Positions 47,405 to 61,200 of a stretch of DNA of 64,000 bases are shown in pieces; position 1 is the stretch's first letter; every line of letters begins with the position of its first letter. Made by a program: the position numbers and the translations under genes. The stretch spans positions 23,993,674 through 24,057,673 of the forward strand of contig OX463808.1 in NCBI GenBank assembly GCA_949825045.1, in the 5' to 3' direction. The notes under the pieces were generated by a model that saw only the letters and a list, made by a program, of their open reading frames with translations, had not been told where the DNA came from and ran no database searches. Source of the stretch: Argyresthia goedartella (taxonomy: Eukaryota; Arthropoda; Insecta; Lepidoptera; Argyresthiidae).

Positions 47405-48125
47405 ATGGGAAGCCAACGTCAAAGTAAGCCGGCCGGTCCGTCTTCATTTGACATTTGGATATGGAATTGGGTTTCGCTTGAAACATTACATGATACCGAT
47501 TTAGTTCATTCAATGAGCTTGGGTTTGACAGATGAAGCCGATGCACGGCATTCAAACGTCAAAGTGTACATGAAGTTCAAGCTCAGATGACTTACGCCAT
47601 AAGGCCGCAGAGACAAACCTTTGAAGGAGCGTGCAAAATTCTTACCTATTTTAGTTGAGATGGCAAAAGAGGATATTATAAAAGACTGAACGTGGCTGTA
47701 GGATTGCCTATGTGATCCTGCAGGTCTGGCTACCCCTTTATGGGAATATAGCCATGAATATATGCATATGCAAATGACTATTCGGAAACCAAACAGCAAA
47801 ATATTCGTAAATTCACCCAAATAGTTATGTTATATTTTATAACAATTAAGTACCTAACTCAATAACATGGTTTGTGCGACAGGTATTATCTGATATTCAT
47901 TTACTTAGGTACCTAGTAGACTCCTTGGGATAAATGAAGCATGAATTATCTTTTATTTGCCTCATATTGTTCATACAAACAGTACAGCAAACAACCATTG
48001 CACTAGGTATTCCAAAACGTACACTTCTTAACACTTTAATAACTATTTGCTGTTTAGTGCACTTAAATCAATTCGGTAAGGTAGGTGTTGAAACAAATAA
48101 TACGTGATATATGCAGTGCAGTGCA

Positions 48126-48866
48126 GGCCCTTCGTTTTTCATCATCCCTGACGAGCGTGAACCAGTTTTATCCGGTGGCGGCGCGTACTCGACACAGGGG
48201 CTCTGATGACACGCACACATACGCCGTATGCTTGTAGTAGGTTACCTACGATGGCGTGGTTATACTTGTATGTATGAATCTTTGTCTCTGTTTCGTTTCG
48301 TTACTCATGTGCTATCGTGTGATGTTCTGTAAAACATATGACATCTTTATCTGAATTTCTGCCCTCAAGTGCGTTTAAATGTACTATTAGCTCGTCTGAC
48401 TTCGTAATTAGACCATTTATATTTAGATGCATTCGATTTAACTTATTAATAATAAGTTAAATCTAAAAAACACAAACAGGAGTAGTACGCAACTTTTTCG
48501 TGTAAAATAAGTTATTATACACGAAAAAGCTGCTTACTACTGGTGTTTGTGTCAATGTGTATTTCTGTGGTACGTTTGATATCTTCATAATTCACTAATT
48601 CAGGGTGGCGCTCTCTGTTCACATCATACTTATTGACATCGTGGTCAGGTTCTGTCTGGGTATATTGGTCAATTTGCTTGCTGTGGGTCGTGCTTCGTTT
48701 GTCATCATCCCGGACAAGCGTAAACCAGTTTTATCCGGTGGCGGCACGTACGCGACAATGGGGCTGATGACAAGTACACATACGCAGTATGCTTGTAGTA
48801 TGACTAGTAGGTTACCTACGACGCCGGCGTGGTTGTATGAATCTTTGTCTATGTTCCGTTTCTTTA
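48126..48866 (+). repeat. two direct repeats flanking a palindromic spacer
   Basis: 48126-48303 and 48690-48866 are diverged direct copies (AACCAGTTTTATCCGGTGGC, CATACGCCGTATGCTTGTAG / CATACGCAGTATGCTTGTAG, GTAGGTTACCTACGA). The spacer contains palindrome TTAACTTATTAATAATAAGT-TAA (about 48438) and a hairpin at 48470-48552 with arms ACACAAACAGGAGTAGTACG / CTTACTACTGGTGTTTGTGT. Confidence 0.8.
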
Positions 48867-49039
48867 CTTTTAATAATAATAATAATAGTAAATTTATTTC
48901 GGAGCACAAAAGGATCCATATTTTGGTAGTAACAAACAAACTAATTAATCATGTTCATTTCTTCCTATCACACTCAATTCAGTCTATTCTTCTACAGTTA
49001 AATAGGCATCTCTGTGGCAAGAGTTTTCCACACAGTATC

Positions 49040-49250
49040 ACTCAGTCACAACACTCACCCAGTGTTTGACTATCGGGCCGTCGAGCCAACCCGCAATTAC
49101 CGAAGTAGACCTTTCTTTTACGTATGATGACGTGGAATCGTGGAAGTGTGCCTTGAGGAGTGTGATTTTGACTGGCTTTGTACAACGTGCCAAAGCGCAG
49201 TCTCGCTGTTCGTCTGGGTTATCCCTCAGGTCGTCAGTCACTATTTGACC
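49040..49250 (-). pseudogene. LINE fragment, inverted relative of 39655/41540
   Basis: On the - strand it reads TDDLRDNPDEQ ... CTKPVKITLLKAHF, then runs straight into the non-coding tail GTTGGCTCGACGGCCCGATA also seen at 41550. Part of the coding region between these points is absent, so this copy is internally deleted. Confidence 0.6.
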
Positions 49251-49259
49251 AAGGAATTA

Positions 49260-50370
49260 GTGTATTACCATAGAGATGGCATGAGAAAATATTCCGAAAC
49301 AAGAATACCATGAATGTTCTGATCACTAAAAACAACAAGAAGGTCAGCATAGCTGGTATGAATGCTTTGTGAATTAATTTAAAAACGTTGAAGTCGCTCC
49401 AAGGTTTGAAAACACCCGCTTCAAGTTTTTGGACAGCTTAAAATATCTCTTTCACTAATAAAGTTGTAGGTATCCATAGAATAAAACTGATAGACTAATA
49501 CAATAAATGCAAAAGCAAAACTAAATAAAATAAACCCAAAAGTGATATAACACTAAAGAATTTAAATAGCCTGAACGCAGGACTGTGCCGACAAAAGCTG
49601 AGAGGTATCGAGCGGTTACGAAAAAAAAAATCGCATTATACTCGAGTGCGGAGCAGAACGCCATGAACCACATTCGAACCACTATGTGTAATCGTTTTAA
49701 CCCAACTCAACGGGCTTAAACCCACTTATGGTTTTAAACCTGGGCCTCTTTACCCATCTCTAATCCCCTCTGAATGAACCATGGACTTAATGTACAGTTA
49801 AGACAGACACAAGAAAAGTCAAATATGGGTCAAATCGTAAAATGTTGTACATGTTGAATAATTTCTTTGACCTCGTATTCTTTTTTTTATAGCATGAACG
49901 TTATTTGATTTATTGTTGTTTGTTACTTTTAATGGGATGATACATGATTGTGTTATGTAGGAGATTCCCCAAAATCTACGCTATCTCTAGAATTAGTAAT
50001 TTTTTTTCCAAAGGTCTTATTTTAACTCCCATACTAATTTTTTTGACCCACCCCCGATTTTAAGGGGAAACTGCCATCACCTACAAGATGGGATGTCTGT
50101 CCCACAGTTTCAAATTAGGATACGTCCTATGATAGTTGCTCTACGTGTCTCTAAAAAGTTTACGCTAATCATAAGCGGAATAACATAGTTATTGTTTTAA
50201 TAATTTTTAAACATTTGTCCACTTTTTTAATGAGTGTGTTACATCATGAGTGTAATGGTCATTACTTCCACTTAAAGGAATAACCCGGACAGTTACATTA
50301 CTTTTTTGAGTGGCAACACCATTGATCACGACAAAGCAACATTAAAAAAAATAAACAGCCATTTTTCGCG
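49260..50370. other. gene-free stretch
   Basis: I see no supported gene. It may include the promoter of the small gene model that follows. Confidence 0.35.
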
Positions 50371-50377
50371 AAGAAAA

Positions 50378-51486
50378 ATGGTAAGAGTGGTGGACGAGCA
50401 TTTTGTTGCAAAAAAAAGTGGATATTCCTTGTTGGATTCCAAGGTGAGTAGGCATATTCTGTCTCACTGTTGTACATCATTATGAAGGTTTATTGTCACA
50501 CAATCCAATTAAACTACTGATCAGTCCGAGTTTATCCGCAACAAAAAGATAATATTTATTTTAGGTTAGGTACCACGCTTTTTTTGTCATGAATGTAACG
50601 ATGTGTAAAGAAATGCGTTACGTTACAGTCATGACCAATTCTTAAGCGTAGATTTTTTTTGAATCGTTGGACCTGATTTGGGTGATGGGAGGGGGAGGGG
50701 GAGGGAGGGGGGGCTCCTCCCATCCAATATCATAATATTATTATAACTGTGAAAGTTTTTTGTATGTGTGTTTATATGTTTGTGAGTCTTCTACGCTGAA
50801 ACGGCTGGACCGATTTGAATTAAATTTAACACACGTATAGTTTATGAGCTAGATTAACATATAGGGTACTTTTTATTCGGCTGCACCAGAAGCAGGGTAA
50901 ATGGGTGTGGGCGAAGCCGCGGGTAACAGCTAGTAATTTATTAAGTTAGGAAATATATACTTTTTGAGATATTAATTTAAAAAAAAAATATGAATAAATA
51001 AATAAATTTTTAAAAAATGCGAAAAATAATGAGGCCGCCACAGAAAATTGCGAACAAAATGACTGTATCTCTACATCAGGTAAGTAAAAAGAACTTCCGT
51101 ACTGTATAATGAAATATATACTTTTAAATTTTACCTTATGAGTTAATCACCTACCTTCATTTACAGAACTGTCAGACTCTAAAATTAACGATAATGAGAC
51201 TGCGATGGAAAACGAAACCAAAGAAGAACTCTATTATAGAAACGACAGTGTCCTTGTGAGATACATTAAAAATAAATGGAAGTATTATGTAGGTTTTATA
51301 ACAGAAAAACATGAAAATCATAGATACGCCATAAGATTTTTAAAAACAATAAAAAAACCGAAACTCAGATTTATTGAAACAAAAAAAGTCGATAGTGCCG
51401 GAAATTTGTATAGTAAAAAAGTAGGAATAATATTATATTCAAAAGAGTACTTTCTGAAAGTTGGCGATAACTACAGTAATTTTTAA
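50378..51486 (+). CDS. small unrecognised gene, two supported 3' exons and a possible first exon
   Basis: The terminal exon 51167-51486 follows CTACCTTCATTTACAG, and an AATAAA lies about 70 bp after its stop. The upstream exon ends at 51079 with TCAG|GTAAGT. Joined in phase they read CEQNDCISTSELSDSKINDN, then VLVRYIKNKWKYYVGFITEK, YAIRFLKTIKKPKLRF and a lysine-rich end, KVGDNYSNF. The 'yyVG.i.ek....y.irFLk' pattern recalls the small C-terminal module that ends many insect proteins of transposon origin; that is inference. A possible first exon at 50378-50443 (MVRVVDEHFVAKKSGYSLLD then SK) ends AAG|GTGAGT, but its link to the others is unproven because no good acceptor is visible near 50996-51020. 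A retroposon tail lies between. Confidence 0.45.
50735..50938 (+). repeat. RTE-like retroposon 3' end
   Basis: It runs from ATAACTGTGAAAGTTTTTTG through GAAACGGCTGGACCGATTTG and CCAGAAGCAGGGTAAATGGG to GGGCGAAGCCGCGGGTAACA-GCTAGTA. The latter is a classic ending of lepidopteran RTE-related retroposons. Confidence 0.65.
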
Positions 51487-52264
51487 GCGTACGTTTCGCT
51501 TCGATGCATAGAATTATAAATTCCAAAAGGAAAAGATATAGTATTTTGGATGATTTCAATAAAATTCTGATTAATAAACTATGTTTTATTTTTTTACTGC
51601 CAATATGAACTTTATAATAGTCATGACTGTTACATTTAGTCATGAACGTTACGATGTGTTATGGTGTCATGAACGTTATTGTACAACATTTTACGATTCG
51701 ACCCATATAGGCCGCACTTGCACGGCTTGTTATATAATAAGTCGGCGGCCGATCGTCAAATTCGGTAGGTACATCATGATGTGCCTAGGCATAACATGAT
51801 ATGGCGGCATTTTTTGATCTGCCATGTTAAACTCGCCATATCGTTTCAAGACCAATGTTCAACGATCTATCATCCTATTGCTTGGCATATCGAAAAATAG
51901 GGTGACAATAGATTTGGCTCGGTAGGTAGGGTTTGGTTAGAAAGTGTTTGTGCAACTAGCGGAGCGAGCTTGCGACTGAAAGTAATGAAAAGCTAAACTT
52001 GGCCTTTGAAACTTGGCTAGAGTAGCTTATTTTTTTTCTTTCCTTTCGAGAAACTCGTGCTGTTCCATCTTTGTTGACAGATTATATAAGTTACTCTGTG
52101 GTTTACTGACAGCTGTCAAACAAATAAAGTAATATATTTCATTGCGGTGTGCGGTTCCCCTTGGCCAATGACCGGAGTTTTGTGCATTTATTTATTTCTA
52201 AAATTGCTCTAAATTAATGCTTAGTAATTGCAATTAGATCTTCGTACTGATATCTGCTATAACG

Positions 52265-55200
52265 ATGCAGAGTGTACTAAATACCGTCAAGGGAACAGCT
52301 CTTGGAGTGGCTGGATATTTGACTCCAGTTCTAAAGGTAGGTGGGTGGTACCTATTGTTATTTACAAAGTTATAATCATTGTTTTATATACGGTGTATAT
52401 TTACATATTAGTCGAATATTAAATATATGGCCTAGTAGTCTGCCGAGCTGATTAGAAGTGATTGGTAGCATGTTATCCATAGTTATTCATCTAAACTTTT
52501 ATACCTACCTACTATATTCCTGACTAAAGTGAAATTCTGGTTATCAACCAACAAAGATGTAAATGATTGAATGACACATTTGACAACCTTTAACTAAATA
52601 TCATGATAACAGGAGTCCAAATTCCAAGAGACGGGAGTGCTGACTCCCGAGGAGTTTGTGGCAGCTGGAGACCACCTGGTTCATCACTGTCCAACTTGGC
52701 AGTGGGTCAAAGGAGAAGACTCAAAGCTCCGGCAGTACCTTCCTCAGGATAAACAGTTTCTCATCACGAGAAATGTGCCATGCTATAGAAGGTGTAAACA
52801 GGTTGGGGAATAAAAATAAATATTTTCCTATTTTCTGGTTTTTATATTGGGTCACCATGCCAGTTGGTGGCCAGGGGCTAGTTGGCGGCAATTTGTGGGA
52901 AATTCTGCAGAAATATTATCATAATAAGAATTCTCATCTCTTCTTACCAAAATACAATTGATTTTACTAACCTAGCTAGAATTCGGGACAATTTAATTTC
53001 GCTGGAATAAATGAATCAGATCACCAGACGATCTCATTTATTTGCATATGCTGCCCATGTTGATATGTTCGTGAAAGTATAAAAAAAAATAACCAGCATG
53101 TGCCGCTTTAGGAGTGAATATTTTTTGTGCTCTTAAGACCTCTGTGGCGCCTACCATGCTAGAGGTCCCCGGTTCGATCCCTGGCTGGGGATAAAGAAAA
53201 ATAAACTCAAGGTCTTGGAGGTTTACATGTGTGTGAAGTCGCCGTTTCTGGTTCCCAGGAAACGGTATCCAAGTGTGGGGCCAGAAGTAATGTAAGTGCC
53301 TGTGTGTAAATGTTTGTTTATGTTAACCTTTTAGGGTTCCATACACAAAGGGTAAAAACGGGATTTTCACAGATGATGTATTTCTTTTGCCGCTATTATA
53401 ACAAATACTAAAAAAAAATTAAAAAAAAATTTTAGGGGGCTCACATACAACAATTCTTTCAATACCACATACAAACTTATGAATGCACCTTGTTGTGTAC
53501 ATGGAGTGGGAAAGTAGCCGCACCAATAACTTTGTAAACAACATTCTGCTATGTGAAATCCAAACTATTCACTCTACACCATCCCTTCCATTGTACTGTG
53601 GTATGGAAAACTTCGTGCGCGAGTTAAACTTGCACTTGACCGGTTATTATCATTGTATTTGCTGATTTTGTATCTGAGTTATATAATCAGTACAATTACA
53701 GTGGAAAATGTAAAGAAAACAGTGAAACAATATGTGGCCGGGAACTGACATGAAAATGCAATAATTTTAGTTTGCGGCCAGGTGGTCAGATAAATGACAT
53801 GATGAATAAAAAATAATTTTCTTCTTTATTTTTGCCTTGAATATAAGGTTCATGATTGTTCACCTGTTTTAACATTTGGGGATTTGACATTCCTTAACTG
53901 TTAGTTAACGGCCGCCAGTATATAATTAAATCCTGTGAAAAATGTCCGTGTGGTCTCAATCTATCTGGTTGTCAGTAGGAGGGGGTCAGTTTGCGGCCGC
54001 ATCAAAAATTTATGGAAATCAGATGGTCGACAACTGAACAGAGTAAGTGATTTTGCAGGCGTCAATTTTTATAATTTATATAACACTATTTGAATTATAG
54101 TGTTATATAAATATTCCAGTCAAAATAGTGATTGGAGGTTGCATGAAATCGCATTGAGCTGAAAATACACATACCAAGAGTCTTCACCAAGCTCATTACT
54201 AGTAAAAAAAACATCCAAAGTCAAAGGTGAAAACATCGTATTTTTGCATTTTTCTGGTTAACGGAATGTTTAATCAAAAATATTTTAGACAAAAGTTGTC
54301 AATTATAATATTATTTTATCTACACACGTATCATAAACCCTCTTTACTGCGTTCAAAAACCGCACGTTACGATCAGCATTATGTTAAACTACTTGGTAAA
54401 AACTCGTTTCGTATCTGGAAAACTACACATTATGGTCATTATGTGTAGTTTTTCTACATATAATGACATTCAAATTTCGAACGCTGACGCCTGCCTGCGT
54501 GCCGTCCCTAGTTTGTTTGTGAAGTTGGTACTGACATTCAAATTTCGAACGCCGACGCCCGCCTGCGTGAAGTTGATACTACAGAACAAGCTAAACAATT
54601 GCAGAGCCACAATGCTGGTCAAACATGCGGTTCCTGAACACATCAAAGAGAGCTTATGATATGTGTGTAGATAAACTAGTGTATGTAACTGTACATAATT
54701 AGGCATTAAAACTCGAGAGTGGGTTTATGAAACGAGCCGAAGGCGAGTTTCATAATAATATCACTCGCCCTCCATTATGCAGCAGTCACATAAACTACTA
54801 TTAGAAAGAAAGAAGTTTATTTGTAACAGGATACAAAAATAGGAGTCAATATTGAACAACTAGGTACTTAAGAATATTTCCTGTCACAAGCCGGCCTCAA
54901 CTCAGCATATGCTGAATGCGAACAATCAGCGCTGGGCTTCCGTTGTGATCGACGGGTGACAACACGCATAAAAATGTGCACTTTGGTGTAAACATTTATA
55001 AACAGCAGGCAGAAGGAAAAACATATTTAAAAAAGAAACATAGTTATACAAGACTTTTTAGTAGGTAGGTTAATTAAAGGTATAAAATAAATCTTTATAA
55101 ATATAAAACAGTATTAATATTAAAGGTCACAATTTCATATGATAGTCAGTTATATTGCGCTAGTCAAAGTCAAAGTCAAATTACTTTATTACTGTAGATA

Positions 55201-58200
55201 TTTACATTAGCAAACGTCATTTTTTGCCTCTTTTTTACATTGGACCACTGTCATCCCATAGACTAGAGACATTTAAGAAAAACTTAGATATACATTTGCC
55301 AGTACCGGATTTTAATGAACAGAACCCAAACAAAATCTACTCAGACTTCTTCAACATTATTCAGACAGAATTCAATAAAGTTTTTAAATTAAAGAATGTC
55401 AATGACTACAACGGTAAATCTAAATTTAATGACTGGGCAACGTTTGGAATTCTTAAAAGTAGAGTTATCTTGTATGACCTTTATGAACAAAAAACCTATA
55501 ACTTTAAACGAAAATTTCATGACTTACCTATGTTAAAAAATATTCCAAAACTTTCAAGTTGGTTTGTAGAACTGCAAAAACTTTACACATTAATAGAAAA
55601 ATACAAAATTCAAATAATAGATTGAAAACAGTTTCGCCAATAATAAACCGTGAAACTGGCAAAGTTATACCAAGGGACAATGATTTCTGCCTAAAGATAG
55701 GTGATGATGTTGTTAAATCCAGCGCTTATGTTGCTCGAGCTTTTGAAACATTCTTCACCAATGTACCCTTACTCACAACAGATCGTCTAAATTCATCTCC
55801 ATATGAAGCAGAGACTTTATTAAAAAATAACACTAGCGTCAGTAAGGTATATTTAAATTTTCATCATGTAAATCCCCAGGACATTGTCAAAACGTTTAGA
55901 TTACTAAACTTAAAAAATACTGAAGACCTGTGGGGTATATCAGTCAAAGTCATTGGTTCAGAAATTCTAGTTATAGCCCCACACTTAGCTTATATATATA
56001 ATAAATGTGTTGACGATGGGGCTTTTCCAGACCTCATGAAACACAGTAAACTGATACCTCTGTTCAAGTCAGGATATAAGGGTGATCCTTCAAATTTCAG
56101 ACCAATATCTGTTCTTCCAAAACTAAGTAAAATATTTGAAAAGATTATACTCAATTAAATGCTCTCACACTTCAACCATACAAAACAACTCTACGCCAAA
56201 CAATACGGTTTCAATAGGGGTAAATCGACTACGGATGCAGGTATTACCCTTATATCGTATATTTATTCTGCATGGAGGCCGCACAGGATGCTATCAGAGT
56301 TTTTTGCGACCTGTCGAAGGCGTTTGATTGTGTTGATCATAATACGCTATTAATTAAATTAAATCATTACGGAGTTAGAAATAAAGCGTTGGATCTACTA
56401 AGATCATACCTAAGCAATATAATTCAAAAGGCAGAAGTTAAAGGCTTTAAATCTGATGGATCGGGTGTAAAAATTGGCGTTCCACAAGTTTCCATATTAG
56501 GCCCATTCTTATTCCTGGTATATATTAACGATCTGCCTTTCATGGTGGAGAAATTGACTGACATAGTGTTGTTTGCTGATGATACTTCAATGGTCTTCAA
56601 AATTGAAAGACAAAAAGGAGATTTTGATGATGTTAATGGTGTATTGTCTTTAATCTTGAATTGGTTCTCAGTTAATAATGTATTGTTAAACGCTGGTAAA
56701 ACCAAGTATATCAAATTCTCACTTCCAAATGTCAGGCAAGTTGAGACCAGTTTAGTGTTAGACAACAGCACGTTAGAATTAGTAAATGATACGAAGTTTC
56801 TTGGAATAACCATTGATAGCAAATTGCAGTGGGGACCCCACATGGATAAATTAGCTAGTAAATTAAGTTCTGCGGCTTACGCTGTTAGGAACATCAGACA
56901 AAGCTCGGATGTGGCTACATCTAGGCTAGTATATTTTAGTTACTTTCATAGTGTCATGTCCTATGGTATCTTGTTGTGGGGGAAAGCAGCGGATATTCAA
57001 ACTATTTTTATTTTACAGAAAAGAGCTATTCGAGCAATTTATAATTTGAAACGAACGACTCCTTAAGAGAGCTTTTTAAAGAAATTGACATACTAGCTAG
57101 TCAATTTATTTTCGAAAATATATCAATATATCAACAAAATATGTATATTTGTAAAAACCGTGGTTGCTTTTGAGGTTGCTTGCAGCAAACTTCCAACCAA
57201 ATTGTATACCTGGCCTTGTACATTCAAAGTAGGCATAAAACCATCTTTTACTAAATCTGTTTAACTCCGAACGACGTCATTTGAAAGCAGCTATTAAGTT
57301 TTCGAATACCGTTCATAAACCGCTCATGTTCTGGATGTATATTCTTTATCAAGCTGTAGAGAGGCTCGGGGAGCTGTAGAGAGGCTCGGGGAGCTGTATA
57401 TGAGGCAGGAGTTGCACCTTACTAGGGTTTTTTACTATTACAATTACATTAGATTTAAAAGTTTATACAGTTTTTGTCGGACATTAGACAATTTATTAGA
57501 ATTTAGTTACGCGACTTAAAGACGCTTTCGACAGATTTGCTAACGGGATGAGAATTGGCCATTTGGGGCTATGGCCAGCCGGTCATTTTTCTGCAGCCAG
57601 GTCAAATAAAACCTTACTTGCCATTATATGACATATTATATTATATGACATGTAAATTGATAAATGTTCAAATTCTTAGCACTTTAATCAAATGATTATT
57701 ATAGCGACAGGATGTAGCAAGAGCAATTACTATACTAATTCCATTGCCTGTACGAGCCCAAATACTTAAAATGTGTTTAAATTTTTACAGTCTGAAATTA
57801 AGATAGCCTATTTAAATAAATTAATCTAAATAATACATACATTCCAGTCTAAATATTATTTTATCTAATTATATTTTTATGTTTAATTCTAAATTAATTA
57901 AACATATAAATAATAATTTCCTAACTGCCTAAAAAGCAAATGTGTTCAGGCACCCTAACCAAGCATGCAAAACAGATTGTCTACAACTTAGTAGTGTCTC
58001 ATCTGCTCTCAATAACTATTTTTATCTGCAGTGGCGTTAACGCCACCAGCTTTCCACACTCTTCAGGGGTGGCAGATTCCCAAACTGCCTGAAGCTTCTG
58101 TTTTAAATATTTTCTGATTTTTCCTCAATCTTTTTTTCATTTTCCACCATAAGGTTTCGATCGGGGACAAGTCTGGGCTGCTTGGCGGCCAAATCATTAT

Positions 58201-61200
58201 AGGAACTTGCTTAGAATAAAGCCATGCCTTCATTGTCTTTTCAGTGTGAAATGAAGCACCATCTTGTTAAAAAATGAAGGTATCTTGATGTAGCAAACTA
58301 TAAATGGCAGGTAATAAATAACCTTGTTTTCAACATTTTCTGTTACTTTGTAGCAATAAAATTTCCCTTGACAAATGGCAGCCGATCCAAACCCTGTGCT
58401 GACATGCAACCCCATATCTTTACTGATGCTGGAAACATCACGTTTCGTTTGATGCAGTCCTTATGAGGCCTCATTGGATCTTTTCGTTCATTGCCAACAG
58501 TCAGGTCAAATTTCGATTCATTGCTCCATATTATTTGACGCCACTGATCCGAAATTCAGTTTTAATGTAATAATATAATATAATAAATAAAGTAAAATAA
58601 AGCATACAACAGCCTACAAAATATTTGGGTTCGAAAAATATTTTCTCTCAATTAACGAATAGACGAAGTATTCTGCATTTGGGCTTTTATTATGAATGTT
58701 TACAGATTGAATACTGTGAAGACAAGCAGAAGGTTATAGAGGATGAGAATGACACAGAAGGAGGATGGGTCGACACACACCACTATGACACAGCTGGCTT
58801 AGTTGCTGTAGAAGAGAAGGTACATATCATACACCAGTTATTATAGCTTACATCATGAGAAGACTATATTTTAAGTTATTTCCTATCTGATTCGTTGTCT
58901 ATCATCTAAGAAAAGAAAAACATTATTTGCTCTTATTCCAGTTTATTGTGAAAACAACCGAAGTCCTGCCTCCCTATGGCATTAAGATATCCTCTGGTCC
59001 CTAAAGCATTATGGAGCAAGCTTTTTAGGGCTCTTTACCCGAAGGGTGCCAAACAAGACTCTTTTATTAAACCTCCGCAGTCCGTCTGTCTATCCGTCCA
59101 TTTGTCCGTCTGTCCGTCCGTCTGTTCGTCCGTCCGTCAGCAGGCTGTATCTCATGAACCGTGATAGCTAGAGAATTGAAATTTTTACAGAATTTATAGA
59201 AAAGAATATTAGTTGCCGCTACAGCAATAAATAATGAACTAATCGATTTTATAAATTAAAATGTGTCCCCGTACAAGACGTGGCCAGGGGGGCCCCAGCA
59301 AATGACCAAATATCATCATCAATCAAATATCATCGCAAATTTTGCGTCATAACATAACGTCGTCGCCGGTGGCGCAATTGTTCGCGCAATCGCGTCCGTG
59401 GGTTGGTTTGACATCGGATCCGCAATCTGCAGGCCCTGGTATCGAAAACAAGTACGGAAATTGGTTTTTTGTTTGTGTTTTATTTTTTGTTCTTGACCGA
59501 TTTTTCATTTCTGCTTAACCTTTTGATTGTCCCAGTCGGCACTGGCCGGCAACCGAAAGTCGTGCCACAGGCGCCACGTCAGCGATAGCCGACACAATTT
59601 TAATTTTAAAAGAGACCTTATTTCATATGAATTAAGCTGAATTTTCGTAGCATAGCAAACGTGGTTGGCGTGACACTTGTATTTAATATATGGTGGTCAA
59701 AAGGCTAACAAAGTTTCTTAGTGTTGGTCTAGTCTAGAGGGATGTAATATTTATTGTAAACCAATTGTCGCTTCCCTCCGTACCCTAATGGAACCACTTC
59801 TTTTTCAAATCCTGTGACCCCCTAAAAAGGTTTCCGCCTCCCCAGGGAGTCGCGATCCACCGGTTCAAAACCACTGGTTTAGACGATATAACTTATGTTT
59901 ACAATTTTCACTTTTCAGGAGCATTTAACTCGAAAACAGTCGAGAATTTAAAAACCGTACTCATATGGAAATAAAGTTGTAGAGAATGTTATGAGCTTTC
60001 TTTGGTAAAAATAAAAAGAAACCCTAAAAGCTACGTTTTTTGGTGATATAAGCTAAAACACAAAACTCCACCACGCCCCCCTCCCCAACTCTCCACCTCG
60101 ATGTCAGGACTTTTAGTATGATCACTCTCTATGGTGGAATCGCTTGGGTCCCCCCCCGCTCGCTCAGGCGCTCTTCACCTCCCTGTGGGCTGTTCATTAA
60201 CCGATCTATTAAGACGCTAATCATGTTTAGTGAATGTCGTGCAAGTGGCCCATGATAATGAAAATGTTAATTATGTTGTTACGTTAAATAAGAGATGAAC
60301 AATACATGGTCATACGGATTATTGACGAAACTGTTAAAGGAAGATTCATAAAAACAAATGTGGTAGGTATCCGAGATGACGCTCGACGCAGCGGACGGTA
60401 GCGACGACGAGGGTGCTGGCGGTGATGCCGACGACGCTGACGTTGATGATGAGGACGAAGGAGACGCGGAGGACATGGAGAACTTCCAGGAGTCTGGCCT
60501 ACTGGATGAGGTGGATCCAGTGAGTATACGTGCCTTCTTTTTCGCAGAAAATACTGATATCTGTGTGTTTTGTGAATATATTTTTTCCAAAATTTTCCAT
60601 AGTTGTAATGACCTGAGAAATTATAACAGATTAGTTACATTCAGGTTTCGACTCGAAAGTGAGGAACTATTTTAATGTTCCAAGTATTCACTAGTGGTTC
60701 TGTGAGAACAGAAGATCTCGCGAGCCCTTCGATATACATACATTCTTAGACATATTTTCACGACTGACGGACAAAAGGCTTTATTATGATGCTGTACAAG
60801 TTTTTATTTTGCGCAACAATTTAACGAAGAAAGTCCAATTTTAAATTTAATTTCTGGTGCTTGAATTTTCCAATCACACTTTTGAGCAAAATAGAGGTAT
60901 ACGTTTTGGCGATTACTCGCGTTTCCTTGGTCCTAGGAGGTCAAATCTGGTGTCTACGGGTTCGTCTAGTGAAGGCGGAGAGAACTGCTTGGCCTGATTA
61001 GTATACATTTTCCGAAATAAAATCAAAAACTGAAATCCGCTATAAAGAATTCGTTTGCTAGTAAAGAACGGACTTACACTAAGGGTCGGCACACGCAGGA
61101 GCCTTGAGATCATATCGGTGTTTCCTCACAGTCTACAGACCTGACGCACAGCAAGGAGCCCAAAGCAAAGGAGACCAAGAGCAGGAGCGACGGCGACGAG

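Noticed and set aside
58939..58985. Extra Atg3 exon after TTATTCCAG ([13 protein letters not shown]...)
   Set aside because: Its frame does not match Atg3 as I know it, it stops after about 20 codons, and exons 3 and 4 already join in phase.
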